The notes: generated by a model from the sequence alone, not told the origin. A stretch of 64,000 nucleotides of DNA from Fodinibius sp052060035 (GCF_052060035.1 NZ_JBPOEA010000001.1:620001-684000), one strand, 5' to 3'. Numbered from the stretch's first letter, positions 26,647-35,628 are shown. Translations and numbers: made by a program.

Positions 26647-27930
26647 ATGACTAACCAAGAACATAACGATCCCCTTGAGGAATTCTTTAAAAAGAAGGTT
26701 CGGGAATACGATATAGAATATAAGGAAGAGGATTGGCTTCAACTTGAACGCAGGCTTGACGCAGCGCAAGCGAACAATTATCGTCAAAGTTATTGGAAAC
26801 GTTATTCAGCTGCAGCTGCCGTCATATTACTGCTTTCTATTTTGGCGTATTACACGTATCAACAACAGCAAAGAATTGATCAACTAAATGAACAATTAGT
26901 AAAAAGTGAAAAGATCATAAATCCTCAACGTAGTCCTATTGAGATACTGCCGGATGGGCTCTTTGACTTTTCTTTTCCTCACGATCCATCAGAGGTGCAA
27001 TCCAACGACCAATTTAATCCGGAGCAACGTTCAGGCAATCTTGCTGATAATTCATCCAAAAGGGACAACGAACAAAGTAATCAGGCATCGAATGAAGACT
27101 CGGAACAGGAATCCGTCCTTTCCGACCCAAACCAGAAACATATAGCTCTGACTAAATTGCCGGATAGTATCCAACTTTCTGCCAACGATATAGGTCATAA
27201 TAATGAGACACTTGCATTCAACACTAATAAATTAATTCCAACCAATACCACTGACCGATCAACATCTATCAGTGATGCTCTGGATCCGAAAAATTCTACT
27301 CGATTCAACACTCAGAATCAGTTTTCAGGACGGGAAACTCCGCGACTTACGGTTGGGCTAATCGGAGGACCGGACTTGAGTACCGTTGGTGGAATTTCCA
27401 ATTTCTATGATCCCGGTTATAAAATAGGCTTATCTGTTGAATATAATCTATCCAAAAACCTTGCCCTTTCTGTTGGTGCAATACACTCAAAGGTGCAATA
27501 TACAGCCAGTGGCAACGATTATAATCCGCCCGAAGAATATTGGTCTTACGGAGAGTTGCCATCCAAAACAGTCGGCAAATGTCTTCTCATTGATATTCCA
27601 GTAAGCTTAAAATACAATCTGGTACATTTCGACCATTCAAGAATTTTTGCTACCGGTGGAGTCTCCTCGTACATCATGCTTAATGAAGATTATCGGTTCA
27701 ATTATAACAGTTACACAACCGGTCAACAGCAACGTTGGCAAGAGCGAACTGGAACCCGCCATTGGATGAGTAACGCTGTGTTCTCTGTGGGTTATGAAAT
27801 CGACATCAGAAAGCATGTAAGTTTGCGTGTTGAACCATTTATCAAAGTGCCAGTGCGTGAAGTAGGATGGGCGAATGTTAAACTCTATTCAATGGGTTCA
27901 TTCATATCGGTTAACTATAACATCTTTTAA
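26647..27930 (+). CDS. Membrane-anchored protein: anti-sigma-like N-terminus and PorT-like barrel domain
   Basis: A 427-residue protein. Residues 1-50 are cytoplasmic and acidic/amphipathic (EEFFKKKVREYDIEYKEEDWLQLERRL), as in Bacteroidota anti-sigma partners. A single membrane helix lies at about 53-70, then a coiled coil and a long Asn/Ser/Asp-rich linker (about 95-230). The last 195 residues look like an outer-membrane beta-barrel domain of the PorT/OMP_b-brl type: LTVGLIGGPDLSTVGG, YKIGLSVEYNLSKNLALSVG, ending FISVNYNIF. It starts 4 nt after the sigma gene and is probably its regulator. Both domain calls are from pattern, not a search. Confidence 0.65.
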   Translation: MTNQEHNDPLEEFFKKKVREYDIEYKEEDWLQLERRLDAAQANNYRQSYWKRYSAAAAVILLLSILAYYTYQQQQRIDQLNEQLVKSEKIINPQRSPIEILPDGLFDFSFPHDPSEVQSNDQFNPEQRSGNLADNSSKRDNEQSNQASNEDSEQESVLSDPNQKHIALTKLPDSIQLSANDIGHNNETLAFNTNKLIPTNTTDRSTSISDALDPKNSTRFNTQNQFSGRETPRLTVGLIGGPDLSTVGGISNFYDPGYKIGLSVEYNLSKNLALSVGAIHSKVQYTASGNDYNPPEEYWSYGELPSKTVGKCLLIDIPVSLKYNLVHFDHSRIFATGGVSSYIMLNEDYRFNYNSYTTGQQQRWQERTGTRHWMSNAVFSVGYEIDIRKHVSLRVEPFIKVPVREVGWANVKLYSMGSFISVNYNIF

Positions 27931-27964
27931 GTCTATAAACACTTAAATATAAAAGTGCCAAATC

Positions 27965-27970
27965 GGAGGT
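27965..27970 (+). promoter_or_regulatory. Perfect Shine-Dalgarno GGAGGT
   Basis: GGAGGT lies 5 nt before the ATG at 27976. Most genes in this window have A/T-rich leaders without such a site, so this one stands out and supports the chosen start of the cytochrome-like lipoprotein. Confidence 0.8.
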
Positions 27971-27975
27971 AACCA

Positions 27976-28467
27976 ATGAAATATTTAAGATCTTTTTTCA
28001 TCACTGATGACCAAGATAAAAGCCGGTTGTCAACTAAGTCCCGCTTTTTTATCACAACATGCGTTGGCTTTCTCACTCTTGTACTAGTTTCCTGCGGTGG
28101 GGATGGAAACAGTACCGGCCCAGATCCGGATCCCGATCCTGACCCGAACCAAAATCGAAATGTAAGTTTCTCTCAGGATATATCACCCATATTTCAGTCA
28201 TCTTGTGCAACAAGTGGGTGTCATGATTCCGGTACACAAGAAAGTGGCGTCAATTTGAGTTCTTATGATGATGCTTTGAACAGCGTGGGTAACCAGTATG
28301 GAGAGAATGTTATAGATGAGGGGAATCCAAATGAAAGCCCACTGGTTGATAAAATTGAACCAAATCCTCAGATCGGACAACGTATGCCCTACCAACGTGA
28401 TCCACTACCTCAGGCAGATATTGATTCCATCCGAGCTTGGATAGCAGACGGTGCCCCGGATAATTAA
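27976..28467 (+). CDS. Cytochrome c-like lipoprotein with CxxxxCH motif
   Basis: A 163-residue exported lipoprotein: hydrophobic signal about 24-39 with lipobox LVSC (Cys40), then an Asp-Pro repeat linker (about 50-58). The domain resembles the cytochrome-like domain of Bacteroidota/Planctomycetes surface proteins: FSQDISPIFQSSCATSGCHDSG, MPYQRDPLPQADIDSIRAWIADGAP. The haem-type motif is C77-ATSG-C82-H83, i.e. four residues between the cysteines rather than two. Met137 could be the sixth ligand. Haem attachment is therefore uncertain. It follows the sigma/barrel pair and precedes yceI, and the three-gene set with DUF5777 looks like one operon. Confidence 0.75.
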   Translation: MKYLRSFFITDDQDKSRLSTKSRFFITTCVGFLTLVLVSCGGDGNSTGPDPDPDPDPNQNRNVSFSQDISPIFQSSCATSGCHDSGTQESGVNLSSYDDALNSVGNQYGENVIDEGNPNESPLVDKIEPNPQIGQRMPYQRDPLPQADIDSIRAWIADGAPDN

Positions 28468-28497
28468 TCATATTTAGCAATACACACTAAGCTATCA

Positions 28498-29055
28498 ATG
28501 AACAAAAGCAGGCACATACTATTCGGCTTCCTTTTTGTTCTCGTGATTTCTGCAGCCCCCCTATCGGGCTCATCACAGAGCTATATGACCAAATCAGGTC
28601 ATGTAGAGTTCGACTCATCAGTGCCCTTACACTCTTTTACAGGAGTATCTGACCACCTTGTTGGTAAAATAACAGTGACTGACTCCATTGTAGATTTCTA
28701 TGTAGACGTCAATACCTTAAAAACCGGTATTGACAAGAGGGATAACGACATGCTGAAAACACTTAAAGCCCAAGAATACCCGTTTGCTGAATTTTATGGC
28801 AAGATAGTATCGGATTTTAAGCCCATTGGCGTTCAACCTCAAAAAGTTACGGTAGAAGGTAAATTTTCCGTTCATGGGGTCTCAAAACAGAGGACAATAG
28901 CCGGGACACTTAAAAAAGTAAAAGAAGGAATACACGTTGAGGCGTCATGGACGCTCAATATGACAGACTACAATATTAAACCTCCCGGGATTTTATTTTA
29001 CCGCGTGAGTGAAAGAATTGACATTTCCATTTCTGCCACCTTAACTCCCAATTAA
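28498..29055 (+). CDS. YceI-family exported lipid-binding-like protein
   Basis: A 185-residue protein with a signal peptide (cleavage near GSSQS, about residue 27). The YceI lipocalin-like barrel follows: VEFDSSVPLHSFTGVSDHLVGKI, DFYVDVNTLKTGIDKRDNDMLKTLKAQEYPFAEF and VEGKFSVHGVSKQRTIAG. Family members bind polyisoprenoids or amphiphiles in the periplasm. In Bacteroidota, YceI genes often accompany cytochrome-like proteins and DUF5777 barrels, exactly as here. It starts 30 nt after the lipoprotein gene and ends 15 nt before the DUF5777 gene. Confidence 0.87.
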   Translation: MNKSRHILFGFLFVLVISAAPLSGSSQSYMTKSGHVEFDSSVPLHSFTGVSDHLVGKITVTDSIVDFYVDVNTLKTGIDKRDNDMLKTLKAQEYPFAEFYGKIVSDFKPIGVQPQKVTVEGKFSVHGVSKQRTIAGTLKKVKEGIHVEASWTLNMTDYNIKPPGILFYRVSERIDISISATLTPN

Positions 29056-29070
29056 TTTTTTGGAAAAGCT

Positions 29071-29913
29071 ATGAGAGATCAACTAAAATATTATTTGATA
29101 CCTGTAATTTTACTCCTCTTTTCGATGCCGAGCATAGCTCAAATGGAAAGAGAAAAAGCAAATATTGTGGAACCGGTAGAAACATTCTGGACTCCTACCC
29201 TAATTTCTCAAGCCACAACAGAACATTTGTCAGTTGGGAATCTAAACGTTACTATCATGCACAGTTTTGGAATAGCAACAACTAATCCTATCCAGAATTT
29301 CTTTGGGTTAGACAATGTCCAAAATGTGCGCTTGGGACTCGATTACGGAATTACGGATAAATGGACAGCAGGAATTGGGCGTTCTTCACTGTTTAATGTC
29401 GTTGATTTTCGTACTAAATATGCCATTTTGCAACAAAACACCAGTGGTTCAAAACCTATTAGTATATCGCTAAAAGCCGATTTAGGTATCGTAACACAAC
29501 AAAACAGGCAACCATTTAAGAATGATTTAAGTACGTTGACATCGGCTATTATATCCAAAAAAGTTAATGAACAAATTAGATTACAGCTATCTCCAATGTA
29601 CGGATACTTCAGTTCCGTAAGCGCGGGTAATCAAACTCATTTGTTTTCAATTGGTATGGGATCCCAAATTAATATATCGGATAGATTTGCCTTAATGGCA
29701 GAATACTATCCCATTATTGGAGAGAGAAATCCAGACACCAAAAATACGTTTTCTTTGGGGTTAAATATCCAAACCGGTGGACACGTATTTCAGTTGTTTT
29801 TCGCCTCCACCCGATGGCATCTGGAACAGTATGCCATGGCTCAGAATCGTGAGGAATTTTGGGCCGGTGATTTTCGCTTCGGATTTAATGTAAACCGAAT
29901 ATTCGGCTTATAA
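29071..29913 (+). CDS. DUF5777-family outer-membrane beta-barrel protein
   Basis: A 280-residue protein with a signal peptide ending near SIAQM (about 24). The mature part starts with EPVETFWTPTLISQATTEHLSVGNLNVTIMHSFG, followed by NFFGLDNVQNVRLGLDYGITDKWTAGIGRSS. This resembles the family annotated as DUF5777 in Bacteroidota. Alternating strands run to the end (FRFGFNVNRIFGL). It is predicted to be an outer-membrane barrel of unknown function, last in the sigma-barrel-cytochrome-YceI-DUF5777 run, and abuts the convergent TM2 gene (3 nt between stops). Confidence 0.75.
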   Translation: MRDQLKYYLIPVILLLFSMPSIAQMEREKANIVEPVETFWTPTLISQATTEHLSVGNLNVTIMHSFGIATTNPIQNFFGLDNVQNVRLGLDYGITDKWTAGIGRSSLFNVVDFRTKYAILQQNTSGSKPISISLKADLGIVTQQNRQPFKNDLSTLTSAIISKKVNEQIRLQLSPMYGYFSSVSAGNQTHLFSIGMGSQINISDRFALMAEYYPIIGERNPDTKNTFSLGLNIQTGGHVFQLFFASTRWHLEQYAMAQNREEFWAGDFRFGFNVNRIFGL

Positions 29914-29916
29914 TTA

Positions 29917-30261
29917 CTATTCAATCAATGAAACAGCTTCCCGGGCAACATCCCTGTTATATTCAAAAGCCAAGTTTTTATAGTTAATAACATCTACTAT
30001 TGTCCCGATAAAACAGAGTCCCGCAGTAAACAGATATAATAATCCCATTCCCAATTGTCCAACGAGAAATCTATGGACTCCCGCTACTCCAAAAAAACCA
30101 ATGAGGGCCGTTAGTAATACAGTTTGCGGGTCTTGTCTTCGTGCCCTGTAAACCCGAGTAAAACGATCAGCTGATTTTTCATCCATGGATTCCATCACCT
30201 TTGAGATATAAGCCGCCTCGTCTCCCTCAAGTTCAGGTAAATAATCTATTACATTAGCCAT
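29917..30261 (-). CDS. TM2-domain membrane protein
   Basis: A 114-residue protein starting at the ATG 30259-30261, MANVIDYLPELEGDEAAY. A longer frame to 30333 exists, but it would overlap the upstream gene. The C-terminal half is a TM2 domain: VLLTALIGFFGVAGVHRFLVGQLGMGLLYLFTAGLCFIGTIVD, two helices with the conserved HRF and G residues. The soluble N-terminus is acidic. It starts 4 nt after the DUF2752 gene; TM2 and DUF2752 genes are often paired. Function unknown. Confidence 0.85.
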   Translation of the reverse strand: MANVIDYLPELEGDEAAYISKVMESMDEKSADRFTRVYRARRQDPQTVLLTALIGFFGVAGVHRFLVGQLGMGLLYLFTAGLCFIGTIVDVINYKNLAFEYNRDVAREAVSLIE

Positions 30262-30265
30262 GATA

Positions 30266-30574
30266 TTATTTAATTTTGTTATGATTGAAATGGTTTTGAG
30301 AGAACAAATACAAAATTCTCCCCGACAAAACAATCAAGGCAAAAGGCCCTAATATATTTGCTTCCAAAGCATTATTAAATTCTCCTCGAAAAATATAAGA
30401 TACTGAATGACCTAACCCATCTCCTGGACAATATGGGAAGTTTAGATTTTCCAATAAGCATAAACCTGGTCCGCTCGCCGTATCAGGATCCATTAAAGCC
30501 AGCAACAGAAGTCCTACGCTAAAAGCAGCCAGTTCAAAATAATTTCGGTATAAGTATACTACAATATCTTTCAT
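30266..30574 (-). CDS. DUF2752-family membrane protein
   Basis: A 102-residue protein from the ATG at 30574 (MKDIVVYLYRNYFELAAFSV). The frame is open to a TTG at 30619, giving 15 extra residues, but the ATG is preferred. Two to three hydrophobic helices surround the family motif NFPYCPGDGLGHSVSYIFRGEF. This corresponds to the DUF2752 core CPxCGxTRA-type region, with His/Ser where CGxTR is usual. The 4-nt gap to the TM2 gene indicates co-expression. Confidence 0.7.
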   Translation of the reverse strand: MKDIVVYLYRNYFELAAFSVGLLLLALMDPDTASGPGLCLLENLNFPYCPGDGLGHSVSYIFRGEFNNALEANILGPFALIVLSGRILYLFSQNHFNHNKIK

Positions 30575-30743
30575 CACATTAGAAGTACGACCCTTACCAG
30601 TTGAAGTTACAATAAACAAGTAAATAAAAGTTAAAAGTGTAAGAAATTTTTATTTCATTGGAACTGAAAATCAGGAATTACTATCTATCCTGCTTTGTTA
30701 ACAGGCCTTAATTATCCGAAGATTTAAATCTCTACAAAAAAGC

Positions 30744-32816
30744 ATGTCCAATCAAAACCAAAAGAACTGTTTTTGTTTTCATCTTGTGAATGCTTTTACA
30801 CGTTATCTGCTTTCATGTATTATTTTACTCACTTTATTTACAATTCCTATTCATGCCCAAGATACTAATGACAGTTTAACAGTCAATCTCCAGCCAATTG
30901 AAGTAACAGCGATGCATTCGGTCGTCAGCTCATCGGATGCGCCCGTAGCCCTGAGTACGATCTCCAGAGATTTAGATGAGATTAATAGCAGTGCTACCCT
31001 CTCACTTGAAAATATAACCCGCCAAATGCCAGGCATCTGGGTCAACGATCGGCAAAATCATGCATTGGGAGAACGCCTTACAATACGAGGCGTTGGCTGG
31101 CGTGCCGCTTTTGGAGTCCGTGGCGTTCAGGTTGTGCTAAACGACATTCCCATCACTGTGGCCGATGGACAAACCATGCTTAATATCGTAGATCCTGCTT
31201 TCATTCGCCGAGCCGAGCTATTAAGAGGTCCTGCCGCGACCTATTGGGGTAATAGCAGCGGTGGTGTATTGTACCTTTCTACTAAGCCCGGCTCCGACGA
31301 TCAAAATAATGTTCGGTTAAAAACAATGGGGGGCTCCTTTGGAACACAAAAAATTGAAGGGGAGTTTTCTGTTCGAAATTCAAAACACCAAATGACGGGC
31401 TATACCAGTTATTTAAATACGGATGGATATCGGGATTACAGTGCCGCTCAGGTATTCCGATCAGGAGTTACAGGTGCTGTAAATCTTACTTCCAAAAGTC
31501 GACTAAAATATCAGACATCCATCATAAACATGCCTAAAGCCCAACACCCAAGTGCTCTAACCGAACAAGATGCCGAAAACAACCCCACTAAAGCGGTATC
31601 TTCCTTTGTAGATGCCGGAGCCGGCAAACAACTAACGCAGCAGCAAGCGGGATTATCTTATATGCTTGATACGGGAGCAGGTACGATAGATATTACTGGC
31701 TATGGTATTTATCGCGATTTAAATAACCCTCTACCCTTTGGAATTATTACCGTTAATCGTTCTGCCGGTGGATTTCGAACTACCTTCGATAAAGACTGGG
31801 AACAGCTTAAAATGAAAATAGGAGTCGAAACGAAGTTCCAAATTGACGATCGTGAAGAGTTTGAAAATACCGGAGATGCTAAACGAGGGGCAACAACTGT
31901 TGATCAAGTGGAAAAAGTGTGGAACCAGGCAATCTTTTCAACGGCGACCTACTCAATGGATAAGTTCAACATTCTTGGGGGACTTCGCTTTGACAGAATC
32001 AATTTTAGTACAGATGCCAATACTGCATCACAATCCGGTAATCGTACCTTCCAATCTGTGAGCCCAAGCCTTGGAATCAATTACCGACCGGGCAACCAAA
32101 ATATATTTGCGAATCTTAGCACCTCATTCGAAGCTCCAACAACAACCGAACTGGTTAACAGACCCGGCGGCGGCAACGGCTTTAATCCCAACTTAAAACC
32201 TGAACATACTACTGGTTTGGAAACAGGGATTAGAGGACGCATTGAATCCAGCGCTCTTACTTACGATCTTACATTCTATAGACTTTGGATTGATGATTTA
32301 CTCTTTCCATATCAACTTGAAACAGACGGGCCTACCTATTATCAAAACCAGGGCAAAACCCGCCATACCGGGCTGGAAGTACAGCTCAGATGGCAAATGC
32401 GTCAAGATTTAAGAATTTCTACTACAACAACCCTAACCAATGCAACATTTAAAGAAGTACGACCCGATTCACTTGAAGGCAACGAAGTGCCGGGCATTGC
32501 TCCCTTCCGGCTCAACAGTAATTTACGCTGGACCCCCGGGAACTTTCTACTTTCGCTCACCTATAAGCATGTAAGTAGTTATATGGCTGATAATCAAAAT
32601 ACGGCGGAAAATGAAGCCTATAATGTGTTTGATGCCTCGTTTAGCTTAAAAAGGCTTATAAACACGAAAGGTGTTGAGGTCCAGCCGTTTATTGATGTTA
32701 ATAACCTCTTTGACACGCGATACAATGGATCAGTAACCGTTAACGCTTATGGAGGCCGATATTTTGAGCCGGCCCCAGGCAGAAGCTGGCAGGCAGGTAT
32801 TTCAGTAAACTTTTAA
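30744..32816 (+). CDS. TonB-dependent outer-membrane receptor
   Basis: A 690-residue receptor for active uptake of a siderophore, cobalamin or similar ligand. The signal peptide ends near IHAQD (about 39), followed by a TonB-box-like LQPIEVTAM. The plug domain has TISRDLDEIN, LTIRGVGWRAAFGVRGVQVVLNDIP, ADGQTMLNIVDPAFIRRAELLRGPA and TYWGNSSGGVLYLST. A 22-strand-type barrel ends in FEPAPGRSWQAGISVNF with the C-terminal Phe. There is no N-terminal carboxypeptidase-like domain and no SusD partner, so it is not a Sus-type glycan importer. No transport ATPase is adjacent, so the ligand cannot be named. Confidence 0.93.
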   Translation: MSNQNQKNCFCFHLVNAFTRYLLSCIILLTLFTIPIHAQDTNDSLTVNLQPIEVTAMHSVVSSSDAPVALSTISRDLDEINSSATLSLENITRQMPGIWVNDRQNHALGERLTIRGVGWRAAFGVRGVQVVLNDIPITVADGQTMLNIVDPAFIRRAELLRGPAATYWGNSSGGVLYLSTKPGSDDQNNVRLKTMGGSFGTQKIEGEFSVRNSKHQMTGYTSYLNTDGYRDYSAAQVFRSGVTGAVNLTSKSRLKYQTSIINMPKAQHPSALTEQDAENNPTKAVSSFVDAGAGKQLTQQQAGLSYMLDTGAGTIDITGYGIYRDLNNPLPFGIITVNRSAGGFRTTFDKDWEQLKMKIGVETKFQIDDREEFENTGDAKRGATTVDQVEKVWNQAIFSTATYSMDKFNILGGLRFDRINFSTDANTASQSGNRTFQSVSPSLGINYRPGNQNIFANLSTSFEAPTTTELVNRPGGGNGFNPNLKPEHTTGLETGIRGRIESSALTYDLTFYRLWIDDLLFPYQLETDGPTYYQNQGKTRHTGLEVQLRWQMRQDLRISTTTTLTNATFKEVRPDSLEGNEVPGIAPFRLNSNLRWTPGNFLLSLTYKHVSSYMADNQNTAENEAYNVFDASFSLKRLINTKGVEVQPFIDVNNLFDTRYNGSVTVNAYGGRYFEPAPGRSWQAGISVNF

Positions 32817-32910
32817 AAAGGCCTAACCTACATAAATCCATTCTAACTTGTAACAAATAGCATTTATGCTATCTTGATTATACAAACATGATAGTAAACG
32901 GGATCCTATT

Positions 32911-33501
32911 ATGATTAAACATTTTCTTTTTGTCGTTTTATTGATTGGCGGTGTCTATTACTACTGGACCACGCGTCCCGTAGAGCACGGACCCGGAGAA
33001 GTAGCCCCTGAAACCCCTGTTCAGGAAGCCACCTATAATGCTGATAAATTCCATTACAAGACGTTTGAAATTACGCCCAAAGCTAATATTGACCTCGAGG
33101 CACGAGTACTCTCCATCAAAAATTACTATTTCGACGATTACTCGGAGCTCGTGCCAACCGATATAGTTGTGGGTTGGGGACCAATGTCTGATGAGCGTAA
33201 TCTAAGCTCGTTAATGGTTCGTCAGTCCGATCGCTCTTTTTATTACGAAATGGCAAAGCCCCCTATTGAGAAAAATGCCATGTGGAGAAACGCCTCAAAT
33301 ATGCATCTTATTGGCTCCACCAAAAAAATACGAGATAAGATAAACTCCCTGAGACAGGGTCATATTATTCGTATCGAAGGGTATTTGGTGAATGCTACTT
33401 CAACCAACGAAAATTGGACACTTAAAAACTCCTTAAATAGAGATGATATCGGCAAAAACTCCAGCGAATTAGTTTGGATAAAAAGCCTTACTATTCGTTA
33501 A
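32911..33501 (+). CDS. Membrane-anchored protein of unknown function
   Basis: A 196-residue protein with a short N-terminal hydrophobic anchor (IKHFLFVVLLIGGVYYYW), a Pro/Glu spacer and a soluble domain outside. Conserved-looking blocks are IDLEARVLSIKNYYFDDYSELVPTDIVVGWGPMSD and RQGHIIRIEGYLVNA, which suggest an OB-like beta fold. I do not recognise a named family. GGGATCC about 7 nt before the ATG may act as a ribosome site. The next small gene begins 39 nt downstream. Confidence 0.65.
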   Translation: MIKHFLFVVLLIGGVYYYWTTRPVEHGPGEVAPETPVQEATYNADKFHYKTFEITPKANIDLEARVLSIKNYYFDDYSELVPTDIVVGWGPMSDERNLSSLMVRQSDRSFYYEMAKPPIEKNAMWRNASNMHLIGSTKKIRDKINSLRQGHIIRIEGYLVNATSTNENWTLKNSLNRDDIGKNSSELVWIKSLTIR

Positions 33502-33540
33502 TTGGATGCAATAAAATTATATCCAATTAGAAAAATTTTT

Positions 33541-33867
33541 ATGTCTTGGCTTAAAGATGTTGTTGTTGATATCCTGGCAACGAGTGTCATTATCGCTACT
33601 GTTCTTACTTCAAATATATTCTTAAACGGTCTTGTTTGGGGATATACGGGATTGTTGCTTTTTGTTAAACTCTTGGTCTATTTTGGGGATGGTTTTAGGA
33701 ATATGATGAATAAAGCTAAAACTTCTGCCCCTGATTGGTTTACTCATCTTCTCTATGCAACTAATACAGCCGTACTTTTTTATTTTCAATGGTGGTATGC
33801 TGGAGCCGGATGGGGTATTATTTGGCTTATTTCTTACCTGACGCAAAAAAAGATAGATCAAAAATGA
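33541..33867 (+). CDS. Small integral membrane protein
   Basis: A 108-residue protein from the ATG at 33541 (MSWLKDVVVDILATSVI). The frame extends upstream to a TTG at 33502, adding 13 polar residues, but the ATG is the better start. Four hydrophobic helices cover most of the length: about 8-25, 32-47, 70-85 and 88-100. No family recognised. It lies directly downstream of the membrane-anchored gene and may be co-transcribed with it. Confidence 0.6.
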   Translation: MSWLKDVVVDILATSVIIATVLTSNIFLNGLVWGYTGLLLFVKLLVYFGDGFRNMMNKAKTSAPDWFTHLLYATNTAVLFYFQWWYAGAGWGIIWLISYLTQKKIDQK

Positions 33868-34078
33868 CTTATCCATAAATCAGTGGAAAGGTTTACTGAC
33901 GGTTATTTCTCTTTTGATAGATTGCATCAAATTAAAAAAAGAAAAACGATTCGAAGCATTATTAAAGGATTGCCTTAATCACTTTAATTTGGATAAATAA
34001 GATACTGCCTTATTGATTTAAAAAAATTATGTTATGTTTTGAGTTGAATTAAATTCTTGCATTAAACTCTTGTTTTCT

Positions 34079-34276
34079 ATGGAAAAAATGGATCGACTTC
34101 GCGATGCGATTACAGATTACATTAACGATAATGGAGTGGAATATCAGCGGCTACTTCTATCAAGAACTTTCTATACAAAATTGAAAAAAGAAGCAGATGA
34201 TCACGATGTCCCTATCGATCTTCCAAATATGGAAATAAAAGACAACGTGGAATACGATTTTAAGCTTCTCCCCTGA
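34079..34276 (+). CDS. Small hypothetical protein
   Basis: A 65-residue soluble protein from the ATG at 34079 (MEKMDRLRDAITDYINDNG). Helical N-terminal half and short C-terminal strands (VPIDLPNMEIKDNVEYDFKLLP). No motif is recognised. The upstream TTGCATTAAACTC at 34054-34066 recurs before the GNAT gene (35135-35147) at a similar distance, hinting at a shared promoter element. Confidence 0.5.
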   Translation: MEKMDRLRDAITDYINDNGVEYQRLLLSRTFYTKLKKEADDHDVPIDLPNMEIKDNVEYDFKLLP

Positions 34277-34333
34277 TCTGCTTTTTATTCGGAACACCCG
34301 GAGCTTAAGAGCATATAAAAGCTAAAAAAGTAT

Positions 34334-34594
34334 ATGTTCTGGATCGGTTCAGGTGCCCTTGCAATCATCTTTTTTAGCTTTCGAGCTTATTCCAACAACC
34401 GGAAAGATTACCAAAGTAGAATAATTCGTGATCAGTACTCACGATTGTATTTTTATCTGTTGCAAGGAATAAATGTTGTGCTCATTATTTCAGGGCTCCT
34501 ATTCTTAATGCTTGCAATCGTAAGTCATGTAAATGGATTTGAGCTAATATTTTCATCGGAATACGATTATCATCTAAAATTAAATAGCGGTTAG
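34334..34594 (+). CDS. Small membrane protein, two helices
   Basis: An 86-residue protein with hydrophobic helices at about 2-15 and 44-66 separated by a basic/polar loop (RAYSNNRKDYQSRIIRDQYSRLY). This is compatible with a hairpin inner-membrane protein. No family recognised. It follows the 65-residue gene by 57 nt on the same strand. Confidence 0.5.
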   Translation: MFWIGSGALAIIFFSFRAYSNNRKDYQSRIIRDQYSRLYFYLLQGINVVLIISGLLFLMLAIVSHVNGFELIFSSEYDYHLKLNSG

Positions 34595-34732
34595 TCATTT
34601 CACCTGCTATTTTTGTATTTTAAGTCCAATAATACCCGCGAGTACGCGTTGTATTTTTGTAAATAGTGAATAGAATCATTATTTATGTACGGAATAATTT
34701 TAAGTTTAAATAAATAAAGGTAGATATACTCT

Positions 34733-34909
34733 ATGCCACGATGTGAATTGTACCAAGACGCCAAAGGCGAATGGAGATGGAGACGAACAGCCAAAAATGG
34801 TGATATTGAAGCCTACTCAGATGGCGGATTTGAAGATAAAGAAGAAGCAAAGAAAGACGGAAAAGAGAACGGAAATTGCACAAGTTATACACGAAGCAAT
34901 TCCTATTAA
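34733..34909 (+). CDS. YegP/DUF1508-like small protein
   Basis: A 58-residue protein, MPRCELYQDAKGEWRWRRTA then KNGDIEAYSDGGFEDKEEAKKDG. The pattern F/Y-x-D-x-G-x-W-R-W-R-x-x-A-x-N-G-x-I followed by S-x-x-G-(Y/F)-x-x-K-x-x-A is that of the DUF1508/YegP/HVO_2922 domain. It is usually found as tandem repeats; here there is a single unit. Role unknown. A clear intrinsic terminator follows 20 nt after the stop. Confidence 0.75.
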   Translation: MPRCELYQDAKGEWRWRRTAKNGDIEAYSDGGFEDKEEAKKDGKENGNCTSYTRSNSY

Positions 34910-34928
34910 TTCCTTTTTGACGACTATT

Positions 34929-34964
34929 AAAGCTGCTCTCCAGCTAAGGTGGGCAGCTTTTTTT
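34929..34964 (+). terminator. Intrinsic terminator after YegP-like gene
   Basis: Perfect 8-bp stem AAAGCTGC (34929-34936) with GCAGCTTT (34953-34960), a 16-nt loop that can pair further, then TTTT and an A/T-rich tail. Confidence 0.8.
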
Positions 34965-35160
34965 ATTGGTAAGTTATTTAGTACTATCCACTTACCGGCA
35001 AAAGGACATTTAGCAACTACTGTAGGAATTATTTTATTAATTAAGTAGTTATTTTTACTATACTTAACGTAATAATTTTTAAAGCTACATTACCCATTTG
35101 CGAAACCCGGATGTCAATAATCGGGGCTAACCCATTGCATTAAACTCCCTATCTATATCT

Positions 35161-35628
35161 ATGGAAATTCGACTCTACCAACAAGGCGACATTAAACAGG
35201 TTGCCCAACTTCTTGGTGATTCTGTAAGTATTTTAAACGCCCAAGGTTTTTCAGAAACAGAAATGCATTCATTTGCACCCGACAATATTCATTTCAAAGA
35301 CTGGGAACAAACGTGCATGTCAAAATTTACTGTTGTAGCAGAAAGTAACAACAGAATTACCGGCATTGGCCAAATCGACCGTAGTGGACATATCAGCTGT
35401 TTTTATTGTCATCCCGACTATCGTGGACAAGGAATAGGCAAACAACTATATAAAGCTCTGGAAGAGTATGCAGCGGCTAAGAATATAACCACCATCCATA
35501 CCGAAACCAGTGCCCTTGACCGACCATTCTATTTCAAAATGGGCTTTTCTACTGTTCAAAAACAAAAGATACTATTGCAGGGCGAAATTCAATCAAACTT
35601 TGTAATAGAAAAACAAGTACCGGCTTGA
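35161..35628 (+). CDS. GNAT-family N-acetyltransferase
   Basis: A 155-residue acyl-CoA-dependent acetyltransferase. The acetyl-CoA loop is visible in CHPDYRGQGIGKQLYKALEEYA (R/Q-x-x-G-x-G/A motif), with the preceding strand RITGIGQIDRSGHISCFYC and the late FYFKMGF motif. Resembles the YafP-type subgroup. Substrate unknown. It stands alone between a terminator region and the LMF-like gene. Confidence 0.85.
   Translation: MEIRLYQQGDIKQVAQLLGDSVSILNAQGFSETEMHSFAPDNIHFKDWEQTCMSKFTVVAESNNRITGIGQIDRSGHISCFYCHPDYRGQGIGKQLYKALEEYAAAKNITTIHTETSALDRPFYFKMGFSTVQKQKILLQGEIQSNFVIEKQVPA

Noticed and set aside
30262..30333. Longer start for the TM2 protein
   Set aside because: It overlaps the end of the DUF2752 gene in another frame and adds a Cys-rich stretch not typical of the family. 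The ATG at 30261 gives a 4-nt operon gap.
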